Shown piece after piece: positions 47,535 through 60,608 of a DNA stretch of 64,000 nt (position 1 is its first letter; the number at the start of each line of letters is the position of its first letter). Under the pieces are notes generated by a model. The model saw only the letters and a program-made list of their open reading frames with translations, made no database searches and was not told where the DNA came from. The translations under genes and the position numbers were made by a program. Where the stretch lies: positions 30,243,571 through 30,307,570 of the forward strand of contig NC_133930.1 of the NCBI RefSeq assembly GCF_964199755.1. The letters are read 5' to 3'. This DNA comes from Larus michahellis. Lineage: Eukaryota; Chordata; Aves; Charadriiformes; Laridae.

Positions 47535-49389
47535 CTACAAGGAGAAGAAAGTCGTCAGTAAAACACCTGGACAGACACAAGGGATAGCATGTGGAACCGT
47601 GGCTGGGAGAATGACAAAAACCTTGACTGCAGTAGCACCAGGACTTAAATTATTTTGCACCAGTAAAGCAGCTTTGATATGAAGCTCCCTAAGACTTTCT
47701 CCAGTTGCTACTGATTCCAAACCCAATCCACTTCATGGACATCCTGACTCCAGCATGACTTGTGAGAGGCACTGACTGCTAGAAGCTGAAATTTTTCAGG
47801 AAATTTCTCCCTGTACGCTGCAGTCCTGCTGTCTGGTACTCTCCAGATTTCACAATGGGCCGCTGCCTGAAAAATCTAAGAAAATGCTTAATTCAGAATA
47901 AAGGAAGATCACCCAAGTAAGGTCTGAATAAAATCTGAGGTCTGTCACTGACACCAAGACAGCTGACTGATAGTGGGGACATGCATATGAGACTCAGAAG
48001 GGCTGCAGGCTGATGATCCATGGGGCCTGCTCATCGGTAGCAACGAGTCCACATGGAAGAGAACTGAGACTACTGTGTGACATGACATAAAAGACCCCAC
48101 CAGTGTTTCCATTCTATATGTTGTTTTTTGTTCCTTAAGTGATATCTGAGAGAGGCATATAAGCACTGAGTAGAGTCACATTGAAGTCCATGCTAAAATA
48201 TATATTTATATAATCAAAACCACACTTCTTGGTAAAATAGGGATGTGTATGCAGCCTAAGAGGCACTGACACATGTTCTGCAGTCGGTTGGCCTGAAGAT
48301 TTTTCTCATGGAAGCAAGGTCTTTTCTCCTCCTTAAAAAACTGCTGTTAAGTCTAAGTTTTGGACATTTTGCTCAGAGTCTGAAGGGTGGCTTTTATAGG
48401 TAAAAGACTGTGGTATGCATTTATTTCTGTTTTCTATAATATGTTCTTAAAGTATACATCAGAAACAAAACCATTATAAATTCAGTATTACAATATATAC
48501 ATATTTTTCTTTTAAGAAAGAATCGAGTTCCCCTCTGCCAGTGCTGGGGCTCCTTATTCTCACCGCTCTTTTTCCATGCATAAAGTAAAAAGTGCATTAC
48601 CTCCAAGGTGTTACATAGAAATTGTAGGCCTTGACTGTCCAAAAATAGGACCAGGAGTGAAAACAGTTTCTGAAGATTTTATTCGCAAACAGTTTATTGC
48701 CTAAGGGCTGGTGTACTATTCTCTTAATGAACAATACGTTGTCGTAAGTCATACCAAAAAGACACTGTGAGAAAAATGACCCCCTACCTCAGAAAGCATC
48801 TTAAGGAATTTCCTGTGTCTCAAGTTTATTACAGAGACATTACTGTCAATAGAAAAAGCTAACGTGCAGGGCTGTCCCATCTGGCCAGTCTAGTTGACCA
48901 ACATCCATATGACAAAGTCCTTCCAGCTGAATTTCCATTTAGTGTAGAAAGATCAATACAAGGAAACAACAACAAAACCTTCCCTACATCCTTAAAACAT
49001 CAATATCAGGGAAAAAAAAAGGAAAAAAAGGGGAAAAGAGGGATTGAAAAACATCTTTTAATGCATCTTCTGTATATAAACTCCATACTGCAGACACTAC
49101 CTTACAATTCAAGAATGACTCCCCTCTCCTTAGGCATTTGTTTATTGTCTTTTGGATATTATAAAAAAGGAGGAAACCTTGCTATTTTCAGTGATCAAAG
49201 ATTTGATTTTAAAGAGCATTTAGTACTATCAGGGAATAAGGAATCCTAATCTGGGTAGCTGCAGGGACAGCCAGCTCAACTTCATCTTTTCACGTATTCA
49301 GGAATTAGCCTCAACACATCCACACTGTGTAGTTAGGAAAGCATATTTATACCAGACATTCCGATTTCATGCCTGGGATCTACTAATGT

Positions 49390-49423
49390 CCATGAGCAGT
49401 AACAAGCCATGAGCAGTAAGCAA
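49390..49423. repeat. 17-bp imperfect tandem repeat
   Basis: The units ccatgagcagtaacaag and ccatgagcagtaagcaa are adjacent and share their first 13 bases. Confidence 0.8.
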
Positions 49424-50548
49424 ATCAGTTCACAGGATTAAAAGCTCATCTCCCTCCCTAAAAGTAATGGGATGTTTGGGTGAGCAGCACATGACGGAAG
49501 GCCTTTGGGTGCCATTTAACAGGTCAGAAAGGATCAAGGAGCTATCCCAGAGGATAGGAGATTATAAGGAGAGAAGACCCTTTGATGGCAAGCATGAAAC
49601 ATGGAATCACAGCCTATCGATATTTGAGAGGCACGTGTCTAAATATCTTGGGTATAATATGACATCTGAATGTAACTATTGGCCTATTGGTTCATTACTA
49701 GTAATTAGTAATGCCTTGCATGGGGCATCTAGTTTTGACTTATGAATAAGAAGTATTTGAAAAATTAAAATTTTATATTTGTGCAGTTCCATGCCCCAAT
49801 GCAAACAAACCTTCCAAGCTCAAATCCCTTAACAGGGATAGTCTATGTTTAGAAACATGTTATGAACATAAAGCACTTGGCCAAACTTTTTCTGGATTGT
49901 GGCTAGGAGCTAGGTGTATTTCCATTAAATTTCCTGTGGAATTGTGCACATGGGACTGTTATTTGCTAAAGTTGCACTGAGTGTTTACATACAGATAATG
50001 CATTTCATAAATAATAGGGATGGAGAAAGGAGAAGAATGCAGTGGAAAACATGCTGTATCACTTTATGTGACACAACTGATTTTCTGCCAAGTGGGAGGA
50101 AGGATGCATGATGTAGGATTTTTATGATTCTAATTATTTTTCCTTTGAGACTCATTTCTATGGTCTCCGGGAGGAAACATACAAATGTTGGCATGCATAA
50201 GATGTGCTTGAATTGAAACAGAAATCTCAATATTTAAAACATCAGAATAGGCCAGGACTATGGACAGGAAAAGACAGTCCGAACCTGCGCCCAGAAACTC
50301 AGAAGAGACCTTATTGGGGGAGGGCTAGGTAACAATGATGGGTGAAACATAGCCTTTGCATTTTATTTAGTAGTCTTGCAAGATACTTCTGTGTACACAT
50401 AATGAGATAAATGCCTAACTTACACATACATAACAAGAGTTTAGATCAGGCAAATAGTTACATGAAAGAACATCCAAACAATTGTCACTGTTGTGTCTGA
50501 AAACCTTCATGAAAAAAGAGTATTTTGACTTGATATAAAAGAAAGAAA

Positions 50549-50611
50549 TGGGAGTGGGCTGGGTGTGTGTGGGGGGGGGGGTGGGGGGGGGAGAGAGTGA
50601 GGGGTGGGGGA
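50549..50611 (+). repeat. G-rich tract with quadruplex potential
   Basis: Contains runs of about 11 and 9 consecutive G separated by one T, flanked by further G3-G5 runs. The plus strand is the template strand for GLIS3, so the pre-mRNA would be C-rich and any quadruplex would form in DNA. Confidence 0.85.
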
Positions 50612-53335
50612 ATAAAATGAAAAAAAAAAGAAAGAAAAATAAAATGTAGAAAGATGATTCCTCTTCCACAGCAGGCACGATTTGCAGACTCTGTGCTCAC
50701 TCTAGAGAGGCTGAACACTCATAGATTTCATTGTCTTTTGCAGGGGCTGCGGGCACTTTGCAACCTAGCTGTAAGATGATGGTTTCAATCTTTCTTTTCT
50801 TTTAAAGTTTAACTGCAACAAAACTAAGTCAGGTTGCAAAGCATGTTAGGAATTTACAACCAATCAATCCTTAAATGTTCAGTTCTGACATTCAAGAATC
50901 AACTGTAATACAATAAAAAAATAAAATGAAAGAAAAAACAATAGCCGTGCAAAACTTGACCTAGAAGCTACATAGCTATTGACAATTCTTGCCTCCTTTA
51001 AAAAAGCTTTTAAAATCAACTTTTCTCTCAACCAGCAACAGGACATACCGTGCAAGTTTACTGTTGAGTCAGACTAGTTACCAGAAACAACCATTTCAGT
51101 CTACAGTGGTCTGAGCTCTGAGCCAGCTGGCAACACCCTTCAAGACACATGCTGAAATGTCCTTTCACATCGCTCTGTGCTCATTCTCTATTTGTGCCTT
51201 TCTCACAGCATTCTGTTCCTGATGCAGAGCAATCTGGCAGTAACTTTGACTATTGCTAGCTGAAGTCTGGCACGAAAACTAGAAAAGCTCAACCTTGGGG
51301 TTGAGCTATTGTGAGTCATATCTTCTGTGTCTGCTCGTTCCCTTCTTAAGCAAAAGAATATTGTCTAGCAAAGTCTTACAAGCTTTGACCCATTGGTACA
51401 TTAACATAATGCAGACAGAACCAGGGAAGTGCACAAGGCACTTTGATTAACTGATAAACTCCCAAATAATTTTTTAAGATGGAAATAAGCACGGAAAACT
51501 CATTCAACTTTACTAGATACATGTTCATTTCATGATTCAGTGTCATAAATATCCATCTTATAAAATGCAGAGCCATAAACAGGAAAGAGCAGAACAGAGC
51601 ATACACCATTCTTTTCCCCTCAATTATTTAGCACTATTCTGAATGTCTTTGTCCACCCCTACCAGTTAATCAGGTCACCACGTAGAGGTCTTTGAACTGG
51701 AGCCCAAACATGATATATCAAAATCTCCTAACTTGGTATCAGGAGCTCTTCCCTTTATTCACATGGTGCCATCCCCAAGATAATCTACACTACTGCTAAA
51801 CATAGGATAACATGAAACCATATGCAGTTCAGGCCCTATACCCTGACCGTAGCTGGCCCCTCATTTGAGATCATCTGTTAGAGAACTACCTGTAGCATCA
51901 GTTTTCTGTGTTTTCATGCAGCACTGGAAAAATAAAAAAGGCAAACAGGTTGGCTAATGAAGTTCCAGCAACTGAACCTTTCTTCTCAGGACTGTAACTG
52001 AAGTGTACCAGTTGCTCTCTTATTAAACTAAAAACACACCCACCCACAAGGGTACGTCAATTGCCTTTCTTTGAATCAGTACACTATAAGCAAGCTCCGT
52101 GATGTCAAGATACAGAATAAACAGTTATTTTTCTGGCACGATAGCATTATTTCCTAAGGAAAGTGAAATATTTTTATATATGATGAAATAGCTGAATACA
52201 GCAAGAATCTCTTCTGAAAGCGAGAAGCTCTTGCTCTTTATCACAGACATAGCCTCAACCTGAGAGATGCTGAGCATCTGAAAATCCCAGGCACACTGCC
52301 CATCTCAAATTCACAGCTGAAATCATGGTCCACATGAGTTTGTGACAGAGTCCTGATCCCACTGAACTGACGTGGACAAAGATTTCATGGCAGTTACGTA
52401 ATTAATGACTACCACAGTTGTAATTTCCATGAGGTAATAAGTTTCTGATGGACAGTTATCTCCTCCTCAGTCAGCTCTCTGCCTGGCACCGCAAAGAGAG
52501 AATATTTTCTCAATAAAATCATTATAACTGCCATTAAGAAATATACATCATGGGTGAGTAGTCTTTACTGCTAGGGTACATAAAAATTCCAGCTGTCTTT
52601 GGCCTGAACTACTTCAAAATAGTGTTCACCTGCAGTCTATTTCTACAGTGTCCACAAGGTTAATTACGCTAACATCAGGTAATTATTTGGTACCATCTGA
52701 GTGTGAAGAACAAAAGAAAAAGAAAGAGTAAAACAGAGATATGAGTCACGTATTGCACTGCCAGATGAACTTGCAAATATGAAAACCTAGAAATGTTTCT
52801 ATTTCTTTACATCTGATTATTTTTACTTAAAAGATAACTGTTACTAGTAGAGCTGCCTGTATGGATACCTTAGTATAGCTAACTCATCTCAGCTGAAAAT
52901 TTTTTTAAAGAAATGGCAACTTTTTTTTTTTTAGTGAATATTTTGCATGACTTTTTTATTTCTACCATTACTCAGCCAGCACTGGTCATCAGCTTAACTC
53001 ACAAACGTATATGACATGAGTTACAGGCACAATTTTAAAGGACAGTCAGATTTTTAGTGCAAAAAAATTCACAGTATCAGAAGCATCCAAAATCAAGTCA
53101 GCTATGTCCATGCCCAAAGGAGCTTTGCCTCACTCTATACTATAAGCACAAGCAGCTTGCTCACTGTGAAGGAGGAGTTTCTGTTGCTGTTATTTTCTTT
53201 CCTACCTCATGCATCTCTTCTGACTTGTCTCAGAGTAACACCTTATTCTTGCGGCTGCTTGTGTGCTGCAGATGCCTGCGTCTTCAGGTGCCCCTGCTGC
53301 CATCCCTGTAGTTGCTCTTGGCTGAAAAGACTCAC

Positions 53336-53401
53336 CAGTACAATACAGGTCCTGGGCTAATTGCTGCAGATTGCCAGGATCTGTACTGTCTTCTATTCCG
53401 T
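53336..53401 (-). CDS. GLIS3: Candidate GLIS3 cassette exon, 66 bases
   Basis: On the minus strand an acceptor (tgtgtttgtag) precedes 53401 and a donor (ACTG|gtgagt) follows 53336. The segment is exactly 66 bases, open in the frame set by the neighbouring exons, and phase 1 at both ends. It can therefore be inserted between the 56452-56633 and 47361-47534 exons without a frameshift, adding 22 residues around GIEDSTDPGNLQQLAQDLYCT. The residues look like real protein (acidic, glutamine-containing helix), consistent with a transactivation region. From memory, the common human protein joins the two flanking exons directly, so this would be an alternative or lineage-specific exon. If the donor is not used, the frame continues to a stop at about 53202 and could form an alternative end. 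A chance open segment cannot be excluded. Confidence 0.45.
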
Positions 53402-56400
53402 CTACAAACACATAGTACAATGGCATACAACAGTGTCAAGGCGGGAAGTCGTCACTTCCGTCTCTAGCACAGGATAGTTTCAAATTTACTGCCTATGGTA
53501 ATCCAATAAAAGATACTACAGTCTAATGAAAGGAAAAGATCTTCGCTTCTGCAGCTCAGTGAGTATTCTAACATCATCGCTTCCAAACATCCCATGCAGC
53601 AAGGGAAACTGTGAATTTCACAAGAGGAAGGAAAGGGAATATTTAGTCTAATATTAACCAAGGCAATAAAAAGCCCTCTTTGACATTACTGTGTATCTGA
53701 TGCTGAAAATCACTAAGAACAAATAATGAAATAGGAACTGTAGACAATATTCTTCCAAGAAAAAGCAGTTTCACAATACCAGTAGCTATTAGATACAAGA
53801 AACTTGTCAGTCTTAGATCTCCTACATCATTTCTTTCTAAAGGACAGTGCTCAGAGATCTCCACGAGCTTTTAAGATGCTCAGGCTTTCAGTAAGGGAAT
53901 CTGTTTAGACCTTGTTTTCTTCAAAAAGCTTTCAGGCAATGAAACTCTTTTTTTCTCAGTACAGCCAATTTAAATGGAGCTGACAAGTTTAAGACTACAC
54001 ATTGAGACAAAAATGTCACCACTGTTTGGTAGTGGACTGAGCTAAGTGGCTATAGCTATGGCATTTTAAATCATGAAAAGGCAGGTTATGAACTACAGGA
54101 GACAGAAACCAACAGAGCTTCTCACAGACACTTCTTATACACCAAATAGTCCAGGCTGGTGCTATAACTCCATGGTGTTTTTCCACATTATAATGATGTG
54201 ACCAAGGAAGATATTGCTGCTGGGAAAACATGACCATGAACTCTTGAAATGTTTGCTTTTGAGAGGGTAAGTTTATGCAAGCCTTTCAGGCACACAGGAC
54301 AGACAAAGCTTTCAGTGTAGCACATAGGATTGAGACAGCTCTGGTCCCTTAAGGAGGGAGTACATTCTGACAAAATGCCTCTTACAGTGACAATAGGTTA
54401 CTTAATCTTTGAAAGAATATTCAATACCCAAATATGGCTACTGTATTGAAATGTATTATATCTTTCAATACTAACAAAAAAATAAATTAAAGATCAGCCC
54501 ATATTGTCTTTCTACCAGTTTTAAGTGCAGAGACCTTTATAATTGCAACTTTGAGTTGCTATCTATAATTCCTGTCAGCAATGTTTATTTTCAACATAGG
54601 TTTTGCTAGGACAGGGAGGCAAACACAGTAATGCTAATGTGGGACTAAGTCAGGTATGGGTTTAAGCTCCAAGCCCTTGAGGTTGTCCATTTTTTGATCC
54701 ACTAAGAAGTTAGTATTAAGCTCTATCTTAAATTTGGATGTGGAACGGGCCTCAGCCCATATGTGACATTCATCCAGATGAGAGTCTCTATTGGGCCTCC
54801 TTCTTATAATGATTTTAACGACCCTTGTCTTTTGTCCTTTTAAATCCTCTTTGGACTGTAGGAGAGGGAGATGGGAACACAGTAGCATCACTCTGGCCTG
54901 CCCTAAAGAGAAGATGCCCAAGTAGATATGAAGGTAGCCGCATCAGTGCAAGTCCTGTGTGGAGCAGCAAGTAATTCGAGGTGATCTGTGAGCCTCTGGG
55001 GGATAGGATTATTTGGAAACTGTTCAATGTTGGAGCAACTGGTTGTGATCCCAGCTTCTACAATTACTGAAGCTGCCATGGCAATGAGAAGAAGGTGGTG
55101 ATAAAGCCATCTATGCATTCAAAGACAATTTTTGTTCCAGACAGGAAGACATACCCTAATGTCTGGACACCCTTCTGGAAGATGAGTTCTTGCCAAATAT
55201 TCAGCAAAAAAGGGAACTGAGTAAAATATATTGTACTGTGGAAATAGGAAGGCTATTCTGATCCCTTCATAGCCCATATGCTAGGAATTTATTGGACCTG
55301 CTCTGGCATGTCTTCGCATATGTCATACGACAATGACCACTATATTAGTAAATTTCACCCTCTACTCTCTTGGCCCTAGATTATTAGTGAAACTTTAATC
55401 AGAGAATAGAAAAAGTCAACAATAACATCCATTGGTAAATTTCATAGTCTTCTAGTACTAATCTGTGTACAGGATTACCAGTTCCTTGAAGAAAAACTCC
55501 TGGCTCAGATCCTGCTCACGTGTGGTCCAGTACGATAAGAAGAACAAAATAGGACTGGCACCTTCTTTTCTCCCCTTCACACTCATGAACTCTGGGAAAT
55601 GCCTCAGTGTCCTGTCTCATCCCTTTGCCAAGAGAGACTGCTTCTATCAGTGGAAGAAAATAAAAGAAGCCTTGGTTTTCTCAAGATGTTTCCTATGATG
55701 TCTACAGTGATCATTCTCAGGAGGCCTGATCAAAAAGCAGAATCCCAAGGCCCACGAAAGTCCAGTGTGCTATGTACCTTGTGTATGTAAGTATGGCAAA
55801 CCATATATTTAAACCATTGAGAGGGAACAGCATTACTGCTGTTGACACAATTCTGAAATGTTAAGGTAATTACCATCCAGACTCCATACCAGCTAGAAAA
55901 CAAACCCCAACAACCCAACATTGTTGTCAGCTGCTGTTAGTTTTCTTCTTGGCTACAGAAACTTGTACTTGATTGAACAAAGAGGGAGACAGAAGTCTTG
56001 TAGAAGCTGTTTACATAGTGCAAGTGGGAACACAGCTGTAAGAGGCATGCATGTTAATAAAAGAAGAGGTCTCTATCACTCCACAAGTGCAAGGAAGAAA
56101 AATATTTCACCTCTTGAAAAGCCGGTAATACTTTATATGGAAAGTCAGGAGTGATTATAAGGATAACATTAGAAAATAACAAGCAGAGGCCATCACAGAA
56201 TTATTTGCAGTTCTATTTCAACAACAGCTCTGAAAATCAGTCTGAAGAGAAACCCGTAACTCCATAGTAAGATGAAGAACAATTAGGTAAGCTAAGAATT
56301 TTAAGGAAGTCTAATGGGAGGGGCCTAAAGGCTATTCCCCAGACTCTTTCCAAAGGAAAGGTGCCTTAAAAATACCATTGAAGCACTTAATTTGAAGCCA

Positions 56401-56451
56401 AGCAGCAATGACAAACAACTAACATCAGTGATGAAGATTATTCCTTCTTAC

Positions 56452-56633
56452 CTTGGATGTGGAGGCTATTTGGTTGAAAAGAAGGGTTTGCTGCTGGCTG
56501 GTATGTCTTCAGAGGCATTCCTCCAGGCTGATGAAGGTGGGGAGGTTGTGGAGTCTGTCTCTGCATCATGTGATGTGGAACTGAAATTCTCTGGGGGCTG
56601 ATGTGGTGAGGAGAAGGGGCCGGAGCAACAAAC
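56452..56633 (-). CDS. GLIS3: GLIS3 exon encoding the HHISP proline-rich region
   Basis: A 182-base exon with acceptor ctcctag before 56633 and donor ATCCAAG|gtaagaa after 56452. It carries the last base of an incoming codon, 60 full codons and one outgoing base. The peptide runs FVAPAPSPHHISPQRISVP, then MMQRQTPQPPHLHQP and LKTYQPAANPSFQPNSLHIQ. This proline-, glutamine- and histidine-rich stretch lies between the zinc fingers and the C-terminal transactivation region in GLIS3. Its outgoing phase fits both the 47361-47534 exon and the candidate 53336-53401 exon. Preceding exons, including the zinc fingers, were not found in the remaining 7.4 kb and must lie beyond the right edge. Confidence 0.92.
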
Positions 56634-58676
56634 CTAGGAGTTCAGAAGCACAAAACTGTACAATCCCCAATAGATAAGAGCTAAAGACTGTTTCTACGTT
56701 ACTTAGATCACTATAACATTTAGCAGTTCGCATAGATACAGACTTCCAAAAGAACAGTGTGCAGCCCAGATACAGAGAAGATATATTTTCAGATAGAGAC
56801 ATATCATTACATTTGACAACTGTAAAATTAAAAGGTTGAATTGCACCCTTATCATGGAAAACTCCTTTTAACTTCTGTGGGTGCGTTAATGGCAGGAGAC
56901 ACCTCATAGGAGACCTGATTTCTGAGGCATTGCCATCTGTCTCATTGTAAGGCTTTGTACCAGCTGTATCTGTCAATAAATAGCTGTCCTTCCTCACTGG
57001 AAGTGAACAGTCAGTTCTGGTCATTGGAAACTGAGGAGTTAGATTTTATGTTCAGGTCCAGGTTCAGTTTCTAGAAATGTATGTACGTTACATAGAGCTA
57101 TTTGAAAATAAAAAATCTCAGGTCAATATAATGTATATAAAGGCAAGTGTTAAATCGTGTCCAGTTGGGCAGAGTCTGACCACATCAAAATGTTGATCTG
57201 GACTCAAAGTGTAAACTTAGAAGCCTGGCAGAGGAGGTGAACCATTCAGACTGAAGCCGGTGGTGCAGCTGCCACAAAGGTTCATTACTTCAGTGTATGT
57301 TTTGCACAGCTCTGGCACTACTGGCACTACAAGGATGCACACTACTTCGAGCATTTTACATGAGGGTTTTACAGACTTTGTAAGTTTAACTTTTGTCTAC
57401 ATTTCCTTAAAATTGTGTGCCTCAAATAGGTGCTACAGTCATTTTTGCAGATGGAAAGCTGAGGTTCTACGAGCTATGGTTCATGTCCCCAGTGACCAAA
57501 CTACCCACGAGACCTAGATCTGGTCTAGGTCCCACTAGACCTGGGAGGACGAGAATAAAGCATGTGTTTCACAATAACAGTAGAGAATACTTTTTAAAAA
57601 AAGATAAATCAGTAGCTATATTGTAATAAAGATATCAGAGGTTTTTAAAAAGTGCTACGACTACCTGGTTATATGTCTCCTGAGTAAAGACTGGAGCTAG
57701 TCTTTTGTATAGCACTCACACAGAAAGACTGTTATTTGCTGACAGAGATTAAGAGCAATGCACAGACAGTCTGTTACTACTAGTATTATTTTTAAAATAA
57801 TAGGATATCATCCTCTGTGTTTTCAAAATTCATTTGTGAAAATTAATCTCTGAAAAATGGTTTTAATCAGCAACCAACAACAGGGGGAAAATCCTTTTCA
57901 AAACTCGAAGTGAAAAGCACAGTTTTACAGATTTCATATTTGATTTAACATCCAAAAAACCCTCCCAGTAATAATGCACTACTTTGTGTAGCCAGACAGG
58001 ACTCCTTTTTAGTTGACTTTACGGGTCTTTATAATGATTTATTAATCACTTCATGAATTCCTGGCTTACTCATATGCGTGACTATAGTTATCTACTTTTA
58101 CTTCCCTTCTGCCTAACAAAAGAGAAACTTGGACCGTCTCAGTCCAGATTTGTCCCTGAGCAAATCACAGTGCGTTACCGGGGGAACTGCAAATTTAATT
58201 TTGTTCCTGAAACAATCAGGACCAGCTTGTCACCACTCGGAAACTGCCATCAAGAACTGTGGCCAAGCCCTGGAGCTGATGTAATCAGGAATCAGCCAGA
58301 TTTGCAGAAAGATGCCCTTTCCTGTGCCTGCTGGATGCAAAATCAAAGCAGGAACATTTCTGGAGCCACTGAATAGCCTCTCCCTTTCCAATAGCAGCTA
58401 GGAAAAAGTGTCCTGGTGGGGAATGACTAAATTCGGAAATAAGCAAGATAGATGACAAAGTTAACAAAGCTTACCTGTTCTGATAAAATTAGTTAAAATG
58501 GCACATATATAGGGGTATTGTTAATGACCAGTACTGGTAGCAGCTACATGGAAAAAAGATTTTATTCTAGCATTTAGTGATTGGAGCTAGCCCAAATGTA
58601 AACTACATGCACAGTCTAAGCAATGTGTGGAAAAGGAAGGGAAGAGGAAAGCTAATAGTATACTATATTTATGTAG

Positions 58677-58706
58677 TACAAATACTATATTTATATAGTA
58701 TTTGTA
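58677..58706. repeat. Perfect 13-bp inverted repeat with 4-base loop
   Basis: Arms TACAAATACTATA and TATAGTATTTGTA surround the loop TTTA. A further partial copy of the arm (tagtatactatatttatgtagta) lies just before it. It is in GLIS3 intronic DNA and AT-rich, so a cruciform or low-stability hairpin is possible. Confidence 0.9.
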
Positions 58707-60286
58707 ACTATTCATATAGTTTATTTCAGCATGGTTGGCCACCTGTAAATGAGTCTTTGGTGTGCTGGGGAAGCAACCTTTTATGTGTTTGTAGGTCTGA
58801 TATATACAGGGTGTTTCTTCACCTATAATCTCAAATGCTTTGAGACTCCTTGATTAAAGAACTGGCTGTGCTGAATTGTCTGGGTGTCAAAGGACTGAAG
58901 GGGTTATTTTTGTAGGTGGAGAAAATACCAAGAACTGGGTGGCAGAGAAACCCTTTTTTTGTCAAATTTCCTAACAAGCAGAACTGCCATTGCAGTCCAA
59001 GACCGTGGACTTCTAATCCTTTTTATTGGGCTGCAACAGTTTGGGAACACATCCACATGTTGTGCAGTTGACATAGCCAGCAGATCAGGCTTTTATCTTA
59101 TTACAGTTGAAGTTTTGGCTGGACAGAGGACAAAATCATAAGCTCCCAGTAGCAAGCTGGTGTCAGCAATGGTGTCCTGTATAGTGCTGCACTTTCAGAC
59201 CATGTTAAGTGAGGAACAATTTATGCTTGCTCTCTCTTGATTGCCTTTGTACTTCTTGGCAAATCCACACAATCTGGGGTGATGTCTCCCTTCTCTGCTT
59301 TAAACATCTTTTGTCATTGTGCTTTGATCTCACATTTTGGTTTGTCTCCACACTTTATGCTGTGTGCTAGTGACTTTGTAGCTCCTCAGTACACTGTCAG
59401 TGGGGAAAACAGTCTGTTGTAATAGAGTATTCTGTAACCCAACATATTGCACTGTTAGTCCAGCTAGCTATCAATGGCAATCAAATAAACATGGTTTAAT
59501 AACACTTGTAAGGAAAGCATAGCTTTTGCCAAGCCCAATTTTGAAAAACTCATTTTGAAATTCTGAACGCACTCATTTGACCAAAATAACAAAACCCCAA
59601 ATTTTTTACCAACCTATGATATAACATATGTTTCTCTGCAATGATTTTTCTGTTGCGAATTTTTTTTAAAGGAAGGGAATCTTCTCCCATAACACGAATA
59701 TTTTGGCCAACAGACAAAAAAATCTTTGTTGATAGTTTTGTTCAGCCACCAAATTTGCACTCGTCGAGCTCTGCTCACACTCTGCACAGCAATGATCCCA
59801 CAGCAGATTTCTATCCCTGTGGTGTCTCGGCGGAGTAGACTGCATGTACCAGTATACTTTAATTTTAGATCTTTCTTTTCAGTCATTAATACATGACTAA
59901 TAATAATTTTCATGGTTAAGCTTTAGGAACAGAGAAACTGCTACTGCAGCTCAAACCAGTGCTCCATCTAGTCAAAATAAGGGATGGTGGGAAGAAAGAA
60001 CAGTTGCTCTGGCAAGGACCACATGCTCTTTGGTGAGAAGAAGGAGAATTTCAGTGAAATTGAAAGTGGAATTTAAGGAAGGAAGCTGTCGGTGGCCACC
60101 TCAATATACAGATTCCCCAGAGACAGAGATATATAACTTTAAATTCTCTCTCAGCATTTTCTGTGGCTGTATTGTACTAGGGAACTGAGTTTCTTGCAAA
60201 TGCAAAGGAAGGAAAAGAGTGCCTTTGTAAAAAGGAGAAGCGTGGAAAGAGTCTGGAGAAAAAACACAAGCTTTGCTAGATTGGCT

Positions 60287-60608
60287 CTGAAAGGAGGTTG
60301 TAGCAAGGTGGGGGTCGGTCTTTTCTCCCAAGTAACAAGCGATAGGACAAGAGGAAATGGCCTCAAGTTGCACCAGAGGAAGTTTAGATTGGATATTAGG
60401 AAAAATTTCTTCACTGAAAGGGTTGTCAAACATTGGAACAGGCTGCCCAGGGACGTGGTTGAGTCGCCATCCCTGGAGGTATTTAAAAGACTAGTAGATG
60501 TGGTGCTGAGGGACATGGTTTCGGGGTGGGCTTGGCTGTGCTAGATTAACAGTTGGACTTGATGATCTTAAAAGTCCTTTCCGACCTAGGTGATTCTATG
60601 ATTCTATG
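60287..60608 (+). mobile_element. CR1 LINE 3' fragment in the GLIS3 intron
   Basis: It starts within the end of ORF2 (ctgaaaggaggttgtagcaa) and reads [17 protein letters not shown], then [20 protein letters not shown] and [19 protein letters not shown]. It passes through the 3'UTR (gacttgatgatcttaaaa) and ends in two ATTCTATG units. The closest relative in this window is the 24688-28269 element (shared [22 protein letters not shown]). It lies opposite to GLIS3 transcription and is heavily 5'-truncated. Confidence 0.93.

Larger units (their letters stand above)
47535..56451 (-). other. GLIS3 intron region between confident exons
   Basis: About 8.9 kb of intronic DNA, divided by the candidate cassette exon at 53336-53401. 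It contains a G-rich tract (50549-50611), a 17-base tandem repeat (49390-49423) and poly-A/T runs (near 49010 and 52921). No CR1 was recognised. Frames inside, such as 49467-49745 on the plus strand and 54634-54921 on the minus strand, have no supporting features. Confidence 0.7.

Noticed and set aside
49467..49745. 92-codon plus-strand frame inside the GLIS3 intron
   Set aside because: No motif, no splice partner, opposite strand to the gene; kept only as a chance frame.
54634..55118. Minus-strand frames in the GLIS3 intron
   Set aside because: No phase-compatible splice sites and no similarity to GLIS3; the frames overlap each other in different registers.
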